64,000 nt of DNA. Source: Corynebacterium dentalis (lineage in GTDB: Bacteria; Actinomycetota; Actinomycetes; Mycobacteriales; Mycobacteriaceae). The notes under the pieces were generated by a model, which saw only the letters and a program-made list of their open reading frames with translations, ran no database searches and was not told the origin of the DNA. Within the stretch, counting starts at the first letter, position 1. Each line of letters starts with the position of its first letter. The stretch lies in the NCBI RefSeq assembly GCF_900232865.1, contig NZ_OCTS01000005.1:186001-250000 (forward strand), in the 5' to 3' direction. This document shows, one piece after another, positions 41,859 through 51,886 of this stretch. A program made the position numbers and the translations under genes.

Positions 41859-42854
41859 ATGACCGCAGCGTCGCACCGCAATCAACCCGTGGACGTCAGC
41901 TGGGATGAGAACACCTCCCGGCTGTTCAACCTGGTGATCGCGCTGATCAACTCGTCCTCTCCGCGTTCGGTGGACTGGATCATCGCGAACGTAGCAGGTT
42001 ATGACGCAGGCTCATCTGCCACCAACCGCAAGCGTTTCCACCGCGACCGCGCCTCTTTGCAGGCGTTCGGGGTGGTTCTTCGCAAGAGCACCGGCGAGGC
42101 TGCAGGCGCGCAAACAACGGAAGCGTGGAGCCTGGATTCCCAAGAGCTGTTCCTCCCGGAGCTGGACTTGAGCCAAGAGGAAGCCGACGCTCTGGCCGCA
42201 GCAGCCCGGTGGAACCAATCGGAATCGCTGTCTGGAGCTGCGAAGAGTGCCTATCACAAGCTCGCGGCCGCGGGCCTGCAACGTGGGTTGGGCGAATCAG
42301 TGGTTTCCTCCGTCCCGGACCATACGGAACTGGATCAAGCCTCCGTGGAGGCCATCTTCCGTGCGCTGGACAAGAGCCTGCGCCTGAGCTTCGATTACTA
42401 CCCCTCACTGCTGCACGTGCCCACGCGCCGCACTGTTGAGCCGTGGGCCTACGGCGCCGTGGACGGAAAGATCTACCTCACGGGCTTCGATCTCGACCGT
42501 GAGCAGCAGCGCACCTTCCGCCTATCCCGCATCGCGGACATGCAGGCCCTGCCGGAGTTCACCACCCACCCCGCGCCGAATCTACCCGCCGAGCAGTTGA
42601 TCCTCCGCGGCCTGGAATCCGCTGGTTCCCGCATCACCGCGCGCCTGCGCTTTACCTCGAATTCCGGCGCCGAGGAACTGCGCGCCCTGACCGATGCGAG
42701 TGGTCAGATCGGCCCAGTGGACCGGAGCTGGTTGCTGCGCACAGCGGCAGCGTATGCGCCTGAGGTGGTCGTTGAGGAACCTTCGGATCTTGTCGACGAC
42801 ATCATCTCCCTGCTCCACGCAGTAGCCAACGAGCCAGGAGGCACCGACCAGTGA
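41859..42854 (+). CDS. pafB: PafB, WYL-domain transcriptional regulator
   Basis: 331 residues. N-terminal winged helix-turn-helix (about 10-70), central WYL domain (RLSFDYYPSLLHVPTRRTVEPWAYGAVDGKIYLTGFD region, about 165-210) and a C-terminal extension. In mycobacteria PafB and PafC form a heterodimer that switches on the LexA/RecA-independent DNA-damage response. The last codon overlaps the pafC start (GTGA). Confidence 0.9.
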   Translation: MTAASHRNQPVDVSWDENTSRLFNLVIALINSSSPRSVDWIIANVAGYDAGSSATNRKRFHRDRASLQAFGVVLRKSTGEAAGAQTTEAWSLDSQELFLPELDLSQEEADALAAAARWNQSESLSGAAKSAYHKLAAAGLQRGLGESVVSSVPDHTELDQASVEAIFRALDKSLRLSFDYYPSLLHVPTRRTVEPWAYGAVDGKIYLTGFDLDREQQRTFRLSRIADMQALPEFTTHPAPNLPAEQLILRGLESAGSRITARLRFTSNSGAEELRALTDASGQIGPVDRSWLLRTAAAYAPEVVVEEPSDLVDDIISLLHAVANEPGGTDQ

Positions 42855-43894
42855 ACCCCACGCAGAATTCCGCGGCCATCAGCAACGATGGAGCCGCCAG
42901 CACCCGCGCGGGCGAGCAGTTCGCGCAGAGTATGAACGTGCTCAACTGGTTCCGTGCGCATCCCACGGGCACTTTCATGCAGGCATCCGAGCAGCTGGGT
43001 ATTCCTGTGGCACAGATCAAGCACGAGCTCACCCAGCTATCGATGTGCGGCCTACCGGGTTATTTCCCCGGCTCACTCGTGGAAGTCTCACTGGATAAAA
43101 CCTCGGCTCAGGTGAGGTTTTCCGCTGGCCTGGACCGGCCACTGGCGCTGACTCCGATGGAAGCCGGGGTGCTGCTGTTCAACTTGGAAGCGCTGCGCAG
43201 CACCCTGCCTGCAGACCAGCAAGCTCCTGTGAGATCCGCGTCAGACAAGATTCGCGCCCTGCTCGCCACGGCACGGGATCGCAGCTCTCTGGACGAAAAG
43301 TTGGATGGCGCGGGGTTGACGTCGGAAAAAGAAACCCAACACACCCCGCTGCCTGAACAGGAAGAAGCGGCCAATGAGCTGCTACAACAGATCAACATGG
43401 CTGTGCGCGAGCGACAACTGGTGACCGCCGACTACCGCTCGCTGAGCAGCGACTCCACAACCCGCCGAACCATAAATCCGGATCACCTGGCAATTGTCAG
43501 CGGCCAGGCCTACCTGTGGGGCAGGGAAGAGGGACGCGAACAGCGCACCTATGCCCTGGAGCGCATGGACAACGTGCAGGTCGGCGAACCGGGGAGTGCC
43601 CCCGGAGCAGCGCAGGCACCACAGCTGCAAGAAGACGACCCATTCCAATTCGAAAACGCCGAATATTGGAGCACCCTGCGACTATCCCCAGAATTGGTTT
43701 GGATGCTGGAGTACTACCCAATGTGGCTGGTAGAAGATAAAGAGACACCGCTTGTCACCATCCCCGATACGGGGGCTTGGCTCGAGCGCTTCTGTATCGC
43801 TTATGGGCAGCACATTTCCGTCGTGGACCCAGAGGGGCTGCAGGAGAGAGTGCGTCACCGAGCCCAACGAGGGCTTCGGGCTTACAATAAATAG
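42851..43894 (+). CDS. pafC: PafC, WYL-domain transcriptional regulator
   Basis: 347 residues, partner of PafB with the same winged-helix plus WYL layout (LVTADYRSLSSDSTTRRTINPDHLAIVSGQAYLWGR, about 195-230). Begins with GTG overlapping the pafB stop. The dispersed word (43315-43330, antisense) encodes GLTSEKET in the linker between the N-terminal and WYL parts, about residues 154-162. Confidence 0.88.
   Translation: MNPTQNSAAISNDGAASTRAGEQFAQSMNVLNWFRAHPTGTFMQASEQLGIPVAQIKHELTQLSMCGLPGYFPGSLVEVSLDKTSAQVRFSAGLDRPLALTPMEAGVLLFNLEALRSTLPADQQAPVRSASDKIRALLATARDRSSLDEKLDGAGLTSEKETQHTPLPEQEEAANELLQQINMAVRERQLVTADYRSLSSDSTTRRTINPDHLAIVSGQAYLWGREEGREQRTYALERMDNVQVGEPGSAPGAAQAPQLQEDDPFQFENAEYWSTLRLSPELVWMLEYYPMWLVEDKETPLVTIPDTGAWLERFCIAYGQHISVVDPEGLQERVRHRAQRGLRAYNK
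43315..43330 (-). repeat. Dispersed 16-mer, one mismatch (TTTTTCCGACGTCAAC)
   Basis: Antisense to pafC. Left flank GGTTTC as at 19896; right flank CCCCGCG. Confidence 0.8.
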
Positions 43895-43972
43895 ATACCC
43901 GCAGGACCCAGTACCGATCGTTCGCACAGAAACTCGTGCACACGGTGCTGGACTAAACACGAAAGGTGCCGC

Positions 43973-44293
43973 ATGAACCTCGGCTGGCCAGAAATTCTCC
44001 TCATCGCTCTCGTTGTGTTCCTCCTCTTCGGAGCAACCCGACTTCCTAGCGCTGCACGTTCCTTGGGTCGTTCCATGCGCATCTTCAAGTCCGAGATGGA
44101 TGAAATGAAGACCGAAAAGGGTGGGAAGAACGCTGACACGGAGCAGCAGGCAATCCAGCAGCAGGATCCGATGCAGAACCAGGTGCAGAACTTCGGACAG
44201 GCTCCGCAGGAGCAGCCGGTTCAGCAGCCACAGCAGCAGGGCGTTGCTCAGCCAGTTCAGCAGCCACAGCAGAACCCAGGTCAGCAGAACTAA
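43973..44293 (+). CDS. tatA: TatA twin-arginine translocase subunit
   Basis: 106 residues. N-terminal membrane helix (about 3-22, [20 protein letters not shown]) with FG and an amphipathic helix [19 protein letters not shown], then an unusually Gln/Pro-rich tail (about 60-106). Forms the pore of the Tat export system for folded proteins. tatC follows 36 bp later. Confidence 0.95.
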   Translation: MNLGWPEILLIALVVFLLFGATRLPSAARSLGRSMRIFKSEMDEMKTEKGGKNADTEQQAIQQQDPMQNQVQNFGQAPQEQPVQQPQQQGVAQPVQQPQQNPGQQN

Positions 44294-44329
44294 GCACCAA
44301 CGCAGGATCACAGGCCGGGAAGATCGCCG

Positions 44330-45574
44330 ATGACCACACCTCACTCCGCATCCGCTGCAGGCTCCGCGCAGCCCGCGGCGAAGTCCGCGAAGCGACGCTC
44401 ACTCAAAGCACGGAAACCGCGCAAGCAGAAGTCCGTCGACGGAACGATGAGCATCGTCGAGCACATTCAAGAGCTCCGACGTCGCGTACTCATCGCGGTG
44501 CTAGCAATCGCTGCGGGAACCATTATTGGTTACATCTGGTACGGAACTAATATCGGACCGATCCCGTCACTGGGTGAGATCCTCAGAGCCCCATACTGTT
44601 CCTTGCCAGCTGATCAGCGATTCGGCGGTTCTTCTGGAGAATGTCGCCTTCTCGCCACCGGCCCATTTGAGATGTTCCTTCTTCGATTGAAGGTTGGTTC
44701 TCTCGCCGGTTTGGTCTTTTCCTCTCCAGTCTGGCTGGGACAGATCTGGGGATTCGTCACTCCAGGCCTGAAGAAAAACGAGAAGAATTGGGCACTTGGA
44801 GTTTCCATCGTTGCAAGTACCTTGTTCACGATCGGCGCAGTTTTGGCCTACTTCGTTCTTTCGATGGGCTTGGAGTTCCTGCTCACGCTGGGCGACGAAG
44901 CTCAGATCGCAGCACTGAACGGTGAGCGCTACTTCAGTTTTGCCATTAGTTTGCTCCTCATTTTCGGAGTGAGCTTTGAAGTTCCACTTTTGACGGTGCT
45001 TCTCAACGCTGCGGGCGTAATTTCTTATAAGCAGCTCAATGAAAAGCGCCGCTACATCATCGCGTTCCTCTTCATCTTTGCCGCGTTTATCACTCCTGGA
45101 CAAGATCCATTCTCCATGGTGATTCTGGCATTGTCTTTGTGCGTCATGATGGAAATCGCCACCCAGATTGCCCGCGTGAATGACAGGCGCCGCGCCAAGC
45201 GCCGCGAGGAGTGGATGGACGTGGATGACGAATCATCGTCCTCCATCGATGCAGCTACTCCAATCGGTGGAGCGGGTTCTGTCCTCGATCCTGCCGAGCA
45301 GGTCACGGCTTCCTCCATCGACAACCCAGAGTCCTTAAAGAACCAATTCGGAGAACCAGTCACTGCCACGCCCGCGCCACGCAGTAGCAGTAGTGCGCGT
45401 CCGATGCAGCAGGACACGTATGGACGACGCAACGGACTAAATCTGCAATCCAACCAGCAAAACTCTCAAACGCCGAACAACGGGTCCCCACACAATGGAC
45501 CAAATAATGGCCCAGACAGCGGGAACGGAACTGCACCCGGAGCAGCAGGCGGATTCTTCGACGACGTCCTCTAG
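44330..45574 (+). CDS. tatC: TatC twin-arginine translocase subunit
   Basis: 414 residues. Six membrane helices between about residues 50 and 290, with MSIVEHIQELRRRVL (conserved Glu and Arg of the signal-peptide site) and SFEVPLLTVLLNAAGVIS. Receptor for twin-arginine signal peptides. The C-terminal 120 residues are Asn/Gln/Ser/Pro-rich and disordered, longer than in E. coli TatC but common in actinobacteria. Confidence 0.95.
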   Translation: MTTPHSASAAGSAQPAAKSAKRRSLKARKPRKQKSVDGTMSIVEHIQELRRRVLIAVLAIAAGTIIGYIWYGTNIGPIPSLGEILRAPYCSLPADQRFGGSSGECRLLATGPFEMFLLRLKVGSLAGLVFSSPVWLGQIWGFVTPGLKKNEKNWALGVSIVASTLFTIGAVLAYFVLSMGLEFLLTLGDEAQIAALNGERYFSFAISLLLIFGVSFEVPLLTVLLNAAGVISYKQLNEKRRYIIAFLFIFAAFITPGQDPFSMVILALSLCVMMEIATQIARVNDRRRAKRREEWMDVDDESSSSIDAATPIGGAGSVLDPAEQVTASSIDNPESLKNQFGEPVTATPAPRSSSSARPMQQDTYGRRNGLNLQSNQQNSQTPNNGSPHNGPNNGPDSGNGTAPGAAGGFFDDVL

Positions 45575-45614
45575 CCGCGATACCCGCCGACTCGCGCGGG
45601 TAGGCTCGGGGACG

Positions 45615-48329
45615 ATGACTGACCAGACACACACTGTTTATTCCCCAATCGTCGAGCAATTTCGCGCCGAGTATCCCTTCGGGCTCGATAAGTTCCAGCT
45701 AGACGCAGCTGAAGCCATTGCCCAAGACAGGGGAGTGCTGGTGGGAGCCCCCACCGGAGCGGGCAAGACTGTCGTCGGTGAATTCGCTGTCTACACCGCC
45801 TTCCACAACCAGGGCGCGTGCTTCTACACCACGCCCATCAAGGCACTGAGCAACCAGAAGTTCCACGACCTGGTTGCCCGCTACGGCGAGGAGAACGTCG
45901 GCCTGCTCACGGGCGACGTGACCGTAAACGGCGATGCTCCCATCGTCGTAATGACCACCGAAGTTCTCCGCAACATGATCTACGCGGATTCGGAACGCCT
46001 GCGCTCACTGACCCACGTGGTGATGGACGAGGTCCACTTCCTCGCAGACCCCTCCCGCGGGCCGGTGTGGGAAGAAGCGATCTTGAATCTGGACACTCGC
46101 GTCACCTTGGTTTCGCTCTCCGCCACAGTCTCCAATGTGGAGGAATTCGGCGGATGGCTGAGCACCATTCGCGGTGAAACGGACATCATTCTCACCGATA
46201 AGCGTCCCGTGCCGCTCAATCAGTTCATGATGGTCAGCAAGCAGATCATGCCGCTGTTTGATTCCACCGACGAGCACATCGGTTCCATCAACCGGGCAGT
46301 AGTAGCAGCGGCTGCAAAGCAGGAAGAGACCGGAAAGCGCCGCGGGCCGAAGCGCTCGGATGTGGTCACCCGCATGCACGCCGCCAACATGCTTCCCGCG
46401 ATCTACTTCATCTTCTCCCGCGCCGGCTGCGATGGCGCGGTCAAGCAACTGCTCGTGGACAAGGTGGACTTCACCTCACCCGCAGAACGCGAAGAAATTC
46501 TGCGCACGGTCGATGAGGGCGTGGGCGGGCTGACCTCCGAAGACCTCGAGGTGCTGGGCTTCCGCCACTTCCGCCGCGCGCTGTCCCGCGGTTTCACCAG
46601 CCACCACGCAGGCATGCTCCCCGCATTCCGTCACATCGTGGAGGATCTGTTCTCCCGCGGCCTGCTCAAGGTCTGCTTCGCCACGGAAACCCTCGCGCTG
46701 GGCATCAACATGCCCGCACGTTCCGTGGTGCTGGAAAAGCTCATCAAGTTCAACGGTGAGGCACACGTTGATCTCACCCCCGGGCAGTACACGCAGCTCA
46801 CCGGCCGTGCGGGCCGCCGTGGCATCGATACTGTCGGCAACGCCGTGGTGCTGTGGTCCCAAGGCATTGATCCATACGCAGTGGCTGGGCTGGCTTCCAC
46901 CCGCACTTATCCGCTGAACTCTACGTTCCGCCCCGGCTACAACATGGCCGTCAATATGCTCGGCACCCAGGGATGGGAAGAGTCCCACCGCCTGCTGGAC
47001 CGATCATTCGCTCAGTACCAAGCCAACGGCTCCGTGGTGGAACAAGCCGAAGCCGTAGAGCGCCGGCGACGCGAACTGGAACACCAGGCCAAGGAGCTGG
47101 CGGCGCTGATTCGCAGGGAGCGCCCCACCCAGCCGGAAAAGGCGCAAGAGGATTTGGACCTTGCGGTGGAATACGCAGGTTTGCGTCGGGAATTGGCGCA
47201 GGAGGAACGCCGGGCCAAGCAGCACGCGGGCAGCCAGCGCCAACAAGAAACAGTGACACTGTTCCAGGGGCTGCGACCGGGTGATGTCATCGCGCTTCCC
47301 ACCGGCCGCGATCCACTGACGGCCGTGGTAGTCCGCGCTGATTCCTCGCCGCGGCACCCGCGCCCAACCGTGGTGACGGAGGAGGCGTGGGTCGAGCGAC
47401 TGACCCCGGATATGTTCAGCAACGCACCGGTGCATATCGGCCACATGAAGCTGCACAAGGGCGTGGGCCGCAACCCCAAGCGCCAGGCGCGTTCGGTGGC
47501 CGCCAATCTCCGCCGCATGCACTTCGATCAGAAGCCAACCAAGCTCAAGCCAAAGGCTAAGGGCGGTTCGGCGCAGGCGACGTCGCTGCGCATGCAGGTG
47601 CAGGATCATCCCGTTCACGCGTGGGATTCTCGGGAGAACATTTCCCGCTCGGCGATTCAGTACATCAAGGCGGAACGTCGTTTGGAGTTTGAGCAGGGGA
47701 CTGTCACCACCACGGGAGAGAGTCTCGCGGCACAGTTCAATCGCATCGTGGCGCTGCTGGAAGAACTGGACTACGTGGAAACCAGCATCGATGAAAGCGG
47801 CACGAAGCACGCCGATATCACCATCGAGGGCGAGCGCCTGGCGCGCATTCACCACGAATCTGACCTACTGGTGGCGCAGTGCTTGCGCCGCGGGATCTGG
47901 GATGATCTGGATCCGGCAGAACTAGCCGCGGTGTCCAGCGTGGTGGTCTTCGAGAACCGACGCGAAACCGGCGAGGAGATGGAGGTTCCCTCCGAACCCC
48001 TGGCCGAGGCGATCGACCACACTATCCGCATCTACACCGAGCTCAGCTCCGATGAGCAACGCCACAACATCCCCATCACCAGGATGCCGGAACTCGGCTT
48101 CGCCACCGCCCTGCATCAGTGGACGGCAGGCGCACCGCTGGACTATTGCCTGCGTGCTGCGGAGGCTTCCGGCGCCTCGCTAACGCCGGGCGACTTCGTC
48201 CGTTGGTGCCGCCGCGTCATCGATCTGCTGGATCAGATTCGCAACACCGCCTACTCGGACCGGGTGAAGACCACCAGCCGCAAGGCAGTGAAGGCGATCA
48301 ACCGCTCTGTCGTGGCGTTGGAGGCCTAA
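45615..48329 (+). CDS. Ski2/Mtr4-type DEVH RNA helicase (HelY-like)
   Basis: 904 residues. Superfamily 2 helicase: Walker A APTGAGKT near residue 45, motif II VMDEVH near 138, motif III SLSATVSN, motif VI QLTGRAGRRGID near 400. A Glu/Gln/Arg-rich segment (about 480-540) and a C-terminal DSHCT-like domain follow, as in Mtr4 and mycobacterial HelY. ATG 45615 is the start; an in-frame upstream ATG lies inside tatC. Conserved downstream of tatC. Role in RNA metabolism is from family knowledge. Confidence 0.92.
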   Translation: MTDQTHTVYSPIVEQFRAEYPFGLDKFQLDAAEAIAQDRGVLVGAPTGAGKTVVGEFAVYTAFHNQGACFYTTPIKALSNQKFHDLVARYGEENVGLLTGDVTVNGDAPIVVMTTEVLRNMIYADSERLRSLTHVVMDEVHFLADPSRGPVWEEAILNLDTRVTLVSLSATVSNVEEFGGWLSTIRGETDIILTDKRPVPLNQFMMVSKQIMPLFDSTDEHIGSINRAVVAAAAKQEETGKRRGPKRSDVVTRMHAANMLPAIYFIFSRAGCDGAVKQLLVDKVDFTSPAEREEILRTVDEGVGGLTSEDLEVLGFRHFRRALSRGFTSHHAGMLPAFRHIVEDLFSRGLLKVCFATETLALGINMPARSVVLEKLIKFNGEAHVDLTPGQYTQLTGRAGRRGIDTVGNAVVLWSQGIDPYAVAGLASTRTYPLNSTFRPGYNMAVNMLGTQGWEESHRLLDRSFAQYQANGSVVEQAEAVERRRRELEHQAKELAALIRRERPTQPEKAQEDLDLAVEYAGLRRELAQEERRAKQHAGSQRQQETVTLFQGLRPGDVIALPTGRDPLTAVVVRADSSPRHPRPTVVTEEAWVERLTPDMFSNAPVHIGHMKLHKGVGRNPKRQARSVAANLRRMHFDQKPTKLKPKAKGGSAQATSLRMQVQDHPVHAWDSRENISRSAIQYIKAERRLEFEQGTVTTTGESLAAQFNRIVALLEELDYVETSIDESGTKHADITIEGERLARIHHESDLLVAQCLRRGIWDDLDPAELAAVSSVVVFENRRETGEEMEVPSEPLAEAIDHTIRIYTELSSDEQRHNIPITRMPELGFATALHQWTAGAPLDYCLRAAEASGASLTPGDFVRWCRRVIDLLDQIRNTAYSDRVKTTSRKAVKAINRSVVALEA

Positions 48330-48344
48330 GGGTTTTCGCCCGCC

Positions 48345-48350
48345 TACACT
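48345..48350 (+). promoter_or_regulatory. -10 hexamer TACACT before the SDR gene
   Basis: Seven bases to GTG 48358; leaderless pattern. Confidence 0.45.
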
Positions 48351-48357
48351 GGTTCGG

Positions 48358-49158
48358 GTGAATGATCGCATTGCTGAACCCAATCCCTCCGCAATCAACT
48401 CCGCCACGTCCGGCTCACGCGGCCCTCGCACCATCGCCATCTTCGGTGCGAACAGCGAGATCGGTGCCGAGATCGCCCAGCTGCTCGCGCCCGGCAACCG
48501 CCTGGTGCTGGCTGGTCGTCGCTTGGAGGACCTGAAGTCCCAGGCGTCGCGTCTTCGTAGCGCGGGTGCGGTGGATGTTCGTTATGTGTTTTTCGACGCC
48601 ACCTCTACCCACACCCACGCCGAGATCATCGAAGAAATTGAAGCCGAGGGAAAGATTGATACGGCCCTAGCGATGTTCGGCGTACTCGGGGATCAAGAAA
48701 AAGCTGAGCGCAGTGGGGAAGAGGTGCACAAGATTCTGCACACGGACTTCACTGCGCAGGCGGTGCTGCTGACGGAGCTGACGCACCGCATGAAGCAGCG
48801 GAGGCGTGGCACGGTGGTGGCGTTTTCTTCCATCGCCGGGGCACGAGTTCGCCGCCCCAACTATGTTTATGGTTCCGCTAAGGCAGGGCTGGACGGCTTC
48901 TGCCAGGGAATGCAGGATGCGTTGGTGGGCACCGGTGTGCGATTGCTGGTAGTCCGCCCAGGTTTTGTCATCGGCAGAATGACCGAGGGGATGGATCCGG
49001 CACCGCTTTCGACCACTCCGATCAAGGTGGCGCGAGCCACGGTGGATGCCATTAATAGCGAAAGCGCCCAGGACGTGTGGATCCCAGGCACTTTGCGGCA
49101 GCTGGCCGCAGTGATGCAGATCGTGCCGCGCTGGTTGTGGCGGCGCGCGCCGCGTTAA
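48358..49158 (+). CDS. Short-chain dehydrogenase (DprE2-like)
   Basis: 266 residues. Rossmann fold with IFGANSEIGAEIA near residue 30, catalytic Ser in FSSIAGA and Tyr-x3-Lys in YVYGSAKAG near residue 170. Overall pattern resembles DprE2, the NADH-dependent keto-reductase of decaprenyl-phospho-arabinose synthesis, but dprE1 is not adjacent, so it may be a paralogue. Its end overlaps the convergent small secreted protein by 4 bp. Confidence 0.78.
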   Translation: MNDRIAEPNPSAINSATSGSRGPRTIAIFGANSEIGAEIAQLLAPGNRLVLAGRRLEDLKSQASRLRSAGAVDVRYVFFDATSTHTHAEIIEEIEAEGKIDTALAMFGVLGDQEKAERSGEEVHKILHTDFTAQAVLLTELTHRMKQRRRGTVVAFSSIAGARVRRPNYVYGSAKAGLDGFCQGMQDALVGTGVRLLVVRPGFVIGRMTEGMDPAPLSTTPIKVARATVDAINSESAQDVWIPGTLRQLAAVMQIVPRWLWRRAPR

Positions 49159-49484
49159 ACGCCGGCGATGTTGTAAATCAGGGTGCGCAGTACGCCGTAG
49201 AGGAACGCTCCTGCGGTAGCTGCAGCGATTCCGCCGAAGATGATCACGGCGGCCTTCTCAGCTGGAGAGTAGCTTTCGAAGCCTTCCCCCTCAGACTTTT
49301 CGAAGAACCAAGATCCCTCAGCGTCACCCTCACTGCTGCCTTCAAGGCCCGGGTCAGTGGATCCATCTGCCGCATCGGCCTCCGCTGCGTACGCGGTGAC
49401 CTGCTCCGCCTGGGCGGGAGCGACTACGGTGAAGGACAGTGCCGCGACGGTGGCTGCTACCAGTGCGTTTTTGCGAGTGCGCAT
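49155..49484 (-). CDS. Small exported protein with C-terminal membrane helix
   Basis: 109 residues. Signal peptide to about residue 26 (VVAPAQA), an acidic Gly/Ser/Glu linker, and a hydrophobic segment (about 81-101). Likely exposed at the outer face and anchored near its C-terminus. No homologue recognised. Divergent from fxsA. Confidence 0.65.
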   Translation of the reverse strand: MRTRKNALVAATVAALSFTVVAPAQAEQVTAYAAEADAADGSTDPGLEGSSEGDAEGSWFFEKSEGEGFESYSPAEKAAVIIFGGIAAATAGAFLYGVLRTLIYNIAGV

Positions 49485-49629
49485 CCTGAAAAATCCATTC
49501 TCTAAAGATCGTTATTATTTTGTTATGGAAGCTTCGTCTAACCTAGCGCGCCCCCGTCGGCATTTCAAAGGAAGTGGCGCAGACTAGTGTGGAAGCATCA
49601 CCCCCTTAAAGCTTTTAGGAGTTCGCACC

Positions 49630-50172
49630 ATGCCATTGTTCGCGGCGGCCTACCTCATCGTTGAGGTCATCGCATTTATCCTGCTCGGGATGTGGATCGG
49701 CTTCGGCTGGGCATTGCTGGCCATCATCGGTCTGTTCGTGGCGGGTCTGACCATCGCTAGCTGGCAGTTCCGCGCACTCACTCAACGCGCCACGCAGCAG
49801 GCGGAGCACCCAGAAGGTGGTCACCCGGGCCGCTTGACCGGCGACCTCGCCCTGACGTTCGTCGGTTCTCTGCTGGTCGCGGTGCCCGGCGTGGTGAGCT
49901 CCCTGGCAGGCATTTTCTTCCTGCTGCCGCCCACCCGCGCGCTGATCCGCAAGGGCATTGGCGCCGGCGCCCGAGCTGCGTTGGCCCGTTTCGCGGATTC
50001 CACTTTCACCAGTGTTTATGGCGTGGCCCGTCCGGGAAGCAAGGCGGACCGTCGCGAACAGCGTTCCTCACAGCCGCAAGGTTGGGGAGAGGTCATCGAT
50101 CACCGCGAGGGCGAGTCCCACCGTCCCGAGTCCCCTGAGGATCCCCACAACAACGGCGGAACGCACCAGTGA
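49630..50172 (+). CDS. FxsA family membrane protein
   Basis: 180 residues. Three to four membrane helices in the first 115 residues, with PLFAAAYLIVEVIAFILLGMWIG and the FxsA loop GRLTGDLALTFVGSLLVAVPGVVS, then a charged tail. FxsA relieves phage exclusion when overproduced in E. coli; native function unknown. TTTTAGGAG precedes ATG. The stop overlaps the lnt start (GTGA), so the genes are coupled. Confidence 0.88.
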   Translation: MPLFAAAYLIVEVIAFILLGMWIGFGWALLAIIGLFVAGLTIASWQFRALTQRATQQAEHPEGGHPGRLTGDLALTFVGSLLVAVPGVVSSLAGIFFLLPPTRALIRKGIGAGARAALARFADSTFTSVYGVARPGSKADRREQRSSQPQGWGEVIDHREGESHRPESPEDPHNNGGTHQ

Positions 50173-51830
50173 TTCGTCTGCTCCTGGCCGGATTTTCCGG
50201 GCTCATGCTTTTCGCGTCTTTCCAGCCCACCGGCCTGTGGTGGGCTGCTCCTTTGGGTATGGCGCTGTTCTTCGGCGCGGTCACGCCGCGTAACGCTATC
50301 TTCGCTGCGTGGCTGCAAGGTCTGGTTCTCTACCTCCTGCTTTTGCCCTGGGTTGGCGAGTTCGTGGGATGGTATGCATGGATCGCTTTGGCTGCGGTTC
50401 AGTCGCTATATTCGCTGGCTTTTGGCGTGGGCCTGCGCTACTTGTACCGCTCGCCGGCCCTCGGTACCACGACGACCAACATCGTCGTCTCGGGTATTGC
50501 CACCGCCGCGTGGTTCGTGGCCACGGAGTTACTGCGCGCTGCCTGGCCTTTCGGCGGGTTTCCCTGGGCCCGGTTGGCATGGGGGCAGATCGGCGGTCCT
50601 TTGGCCTGGTGGATTCGCCTCGGTGGCCCCGCGTTGGTCACCTTCGTGACGGTACTTTCTGGCGCAGCGCTGGCATGGTTGTTCTGGACCGTTGTGGCTG
50701 GTCGTTTTCCTTTTTTCCGACGCCAACTCCGCCCTGTTCAGCAGGCCTCTTTGCTGCTGCCTTCCGCGATCACGCTTATCGTGACCGTGGCTGTGGGATT
50801 GGTGCTCAGCCAGACCGCACAGATTAATCCTTGGGACGAAAACGGGGGCAAAACTCCCACTGTGCGCGTGGCCGCCATCCAAGGCAATGTTCCTCGGTTG
50901 GGCCTGGATTTCGCTTCCCAACGCCGGGCCGTTCTGGATAATCATGCGCGCCAGACACACAAGCTGGCGGAAGCGGTGGAAAGGGGAGAGCAGCCCCAGC
51001 CAGACATCGTGATCTGGCCGGAAAACGCCTCTGACGTGAATCCCATCACCAGCCAGGATGCTGCCCAGATCATCGGTGACGCGGTAGCCGCGATCCATGC
51101 GCCAATCTTGTTGGGAACAGTGACCCCAGAGCACAACCGCATGGTGGTGTGGACGGAGCAAGGCCCCATGGATATTCACGATAAGCGCTTCCTGCAGCCC
51201 TTCGGTGAATACATGCCGCTGCGGGATCTGCTCCGCAAGATCACCCCGCTGGTGGATCGCGCTGGAAACTTCCAGCCGGGGCAGGGCAACGGTCTGGTAC
51301 ACGTGCAGACCACCTCCGAGCAGGCACACGGCGGCGATATACCCGTGGGCATCGCCACCTGTTACGAGATCAGCTTCGACGATGCGTTCCGCACCTCCGT
51401 GCGCGATGGCGCTCAATTGCTGACCACTCCCACCAACAACGCGACCTTCGGTTTTACGGACATGACCTACCAGCAACTGGCGATGAGCCGGATGCGAGCC
51501 ATCGAATACGATCGCTCACTCGTGGTAGCCGCGACTTCCGGTGTCTCCGCGATAGTGCAGCCGGACGGATCCGTCGGCCAGCAGACGCACATCTTCGAAG
51601 CCGATTCGCTCAGCGCGGAGCTCCCGCTTCACCAGAACCTCACTGTGTCTGCTCGCATCGGCCCCTGGGTGGAATGGGTGCTCGCAGCAGCTGGTCTGCT
51701 CTGTGTTCTGGTGGGCATAATGGCGCGTCCGCGGGAAGTGACGTCGGGAAGAAATGTGCCCGCTAAGAAAAACAATAAGAACAAGAAGGCCAATTCGGGT
51801 GTCCGTCAGCGCACAACCCGGAAGAAGTAA
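50169..51830 (+). CDS. lnt: Apolipoprotein N-acyltransferase Lnt (Ppm2-like)
   Basis: 553 residues. About eight N-terminal membrane helices and a nitrilase domain with the full triad: Glu in IWPENASD near residue 285, Lys in DKRFLQPFGEYMP near 339, Cys in ATCYEISFDD near 398. It adds the third acyl chain to lipoproteins. In mycobacteria the equivalent is fused to or paired with Ppm1, and ppm1 follows here. An exact dispersed 16-mer (50712-50727) codes for FFRRQL in the loop between membrane helices near residue 183. Lys/Asn/Arg-rich C-terminus. Confidence 0.93.
   Translation: MIRLLLAGFSGLMLFASFQPTGLWWAAPLGMALFFGAVTPRNAIFAAWLQGLVLYLLLLPWVGEFVGWYAWIALAAVQSLYSLAFGVGLRYLYRSPALGTTTTNIVVSGIATAAWFVATELLRAAWPFGGFPWARLAWGQIGGPLAWWIRLGGPALVTFVTVLSGAALAWLFWTVVAGRFPFFRRQLRPVQQASLLLPSAITLIVTVAVGLVLSQTAQINPWDENGGKTPTVRVAAIQGNVPRLGLDFASQRRAVLDNHARQTHKLAEAVERGEQPQPDIVIWPENASDVNPITSQDAAQIIGDAVAAIHAPILLGTVTPEHNRMVVWTEQGPMDIHDKRFLQPFGEYMPLRDLLRKITPLVDRAGNFQPGQGNGLVHVQTTSEQAHGGDIPVGIATCYEISFDDAFRTSVRDGAQLLTTPTNNATFGFTDMTYQQLAMSRMRAIEYDRSLVVAATSGVSAIVQPDGSVGQQTHIFEADSLSAELPLHQNLTVSARIGPWVEWVLAAAGLLCVLVGIMARPREVTSGRNVPAKKNNKNKKANSGVRQRTTRKK
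50712..50727 (+). repeat. Dispersed word TTTTTCCGACGCCAAC, exact copy 3
   Basis: Exact 16-mer, preceded by TTTTCCT and followed by TCCGCCC. Read in a different frame from copies 1 and 2 (FFRRQL). Confidence 0.9.
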
Positions 51831-51886
51831 TTAGTATCGTTACGGTATTGGGTCATCACACCCGCTAAGAAAGGTTGCACATAGAC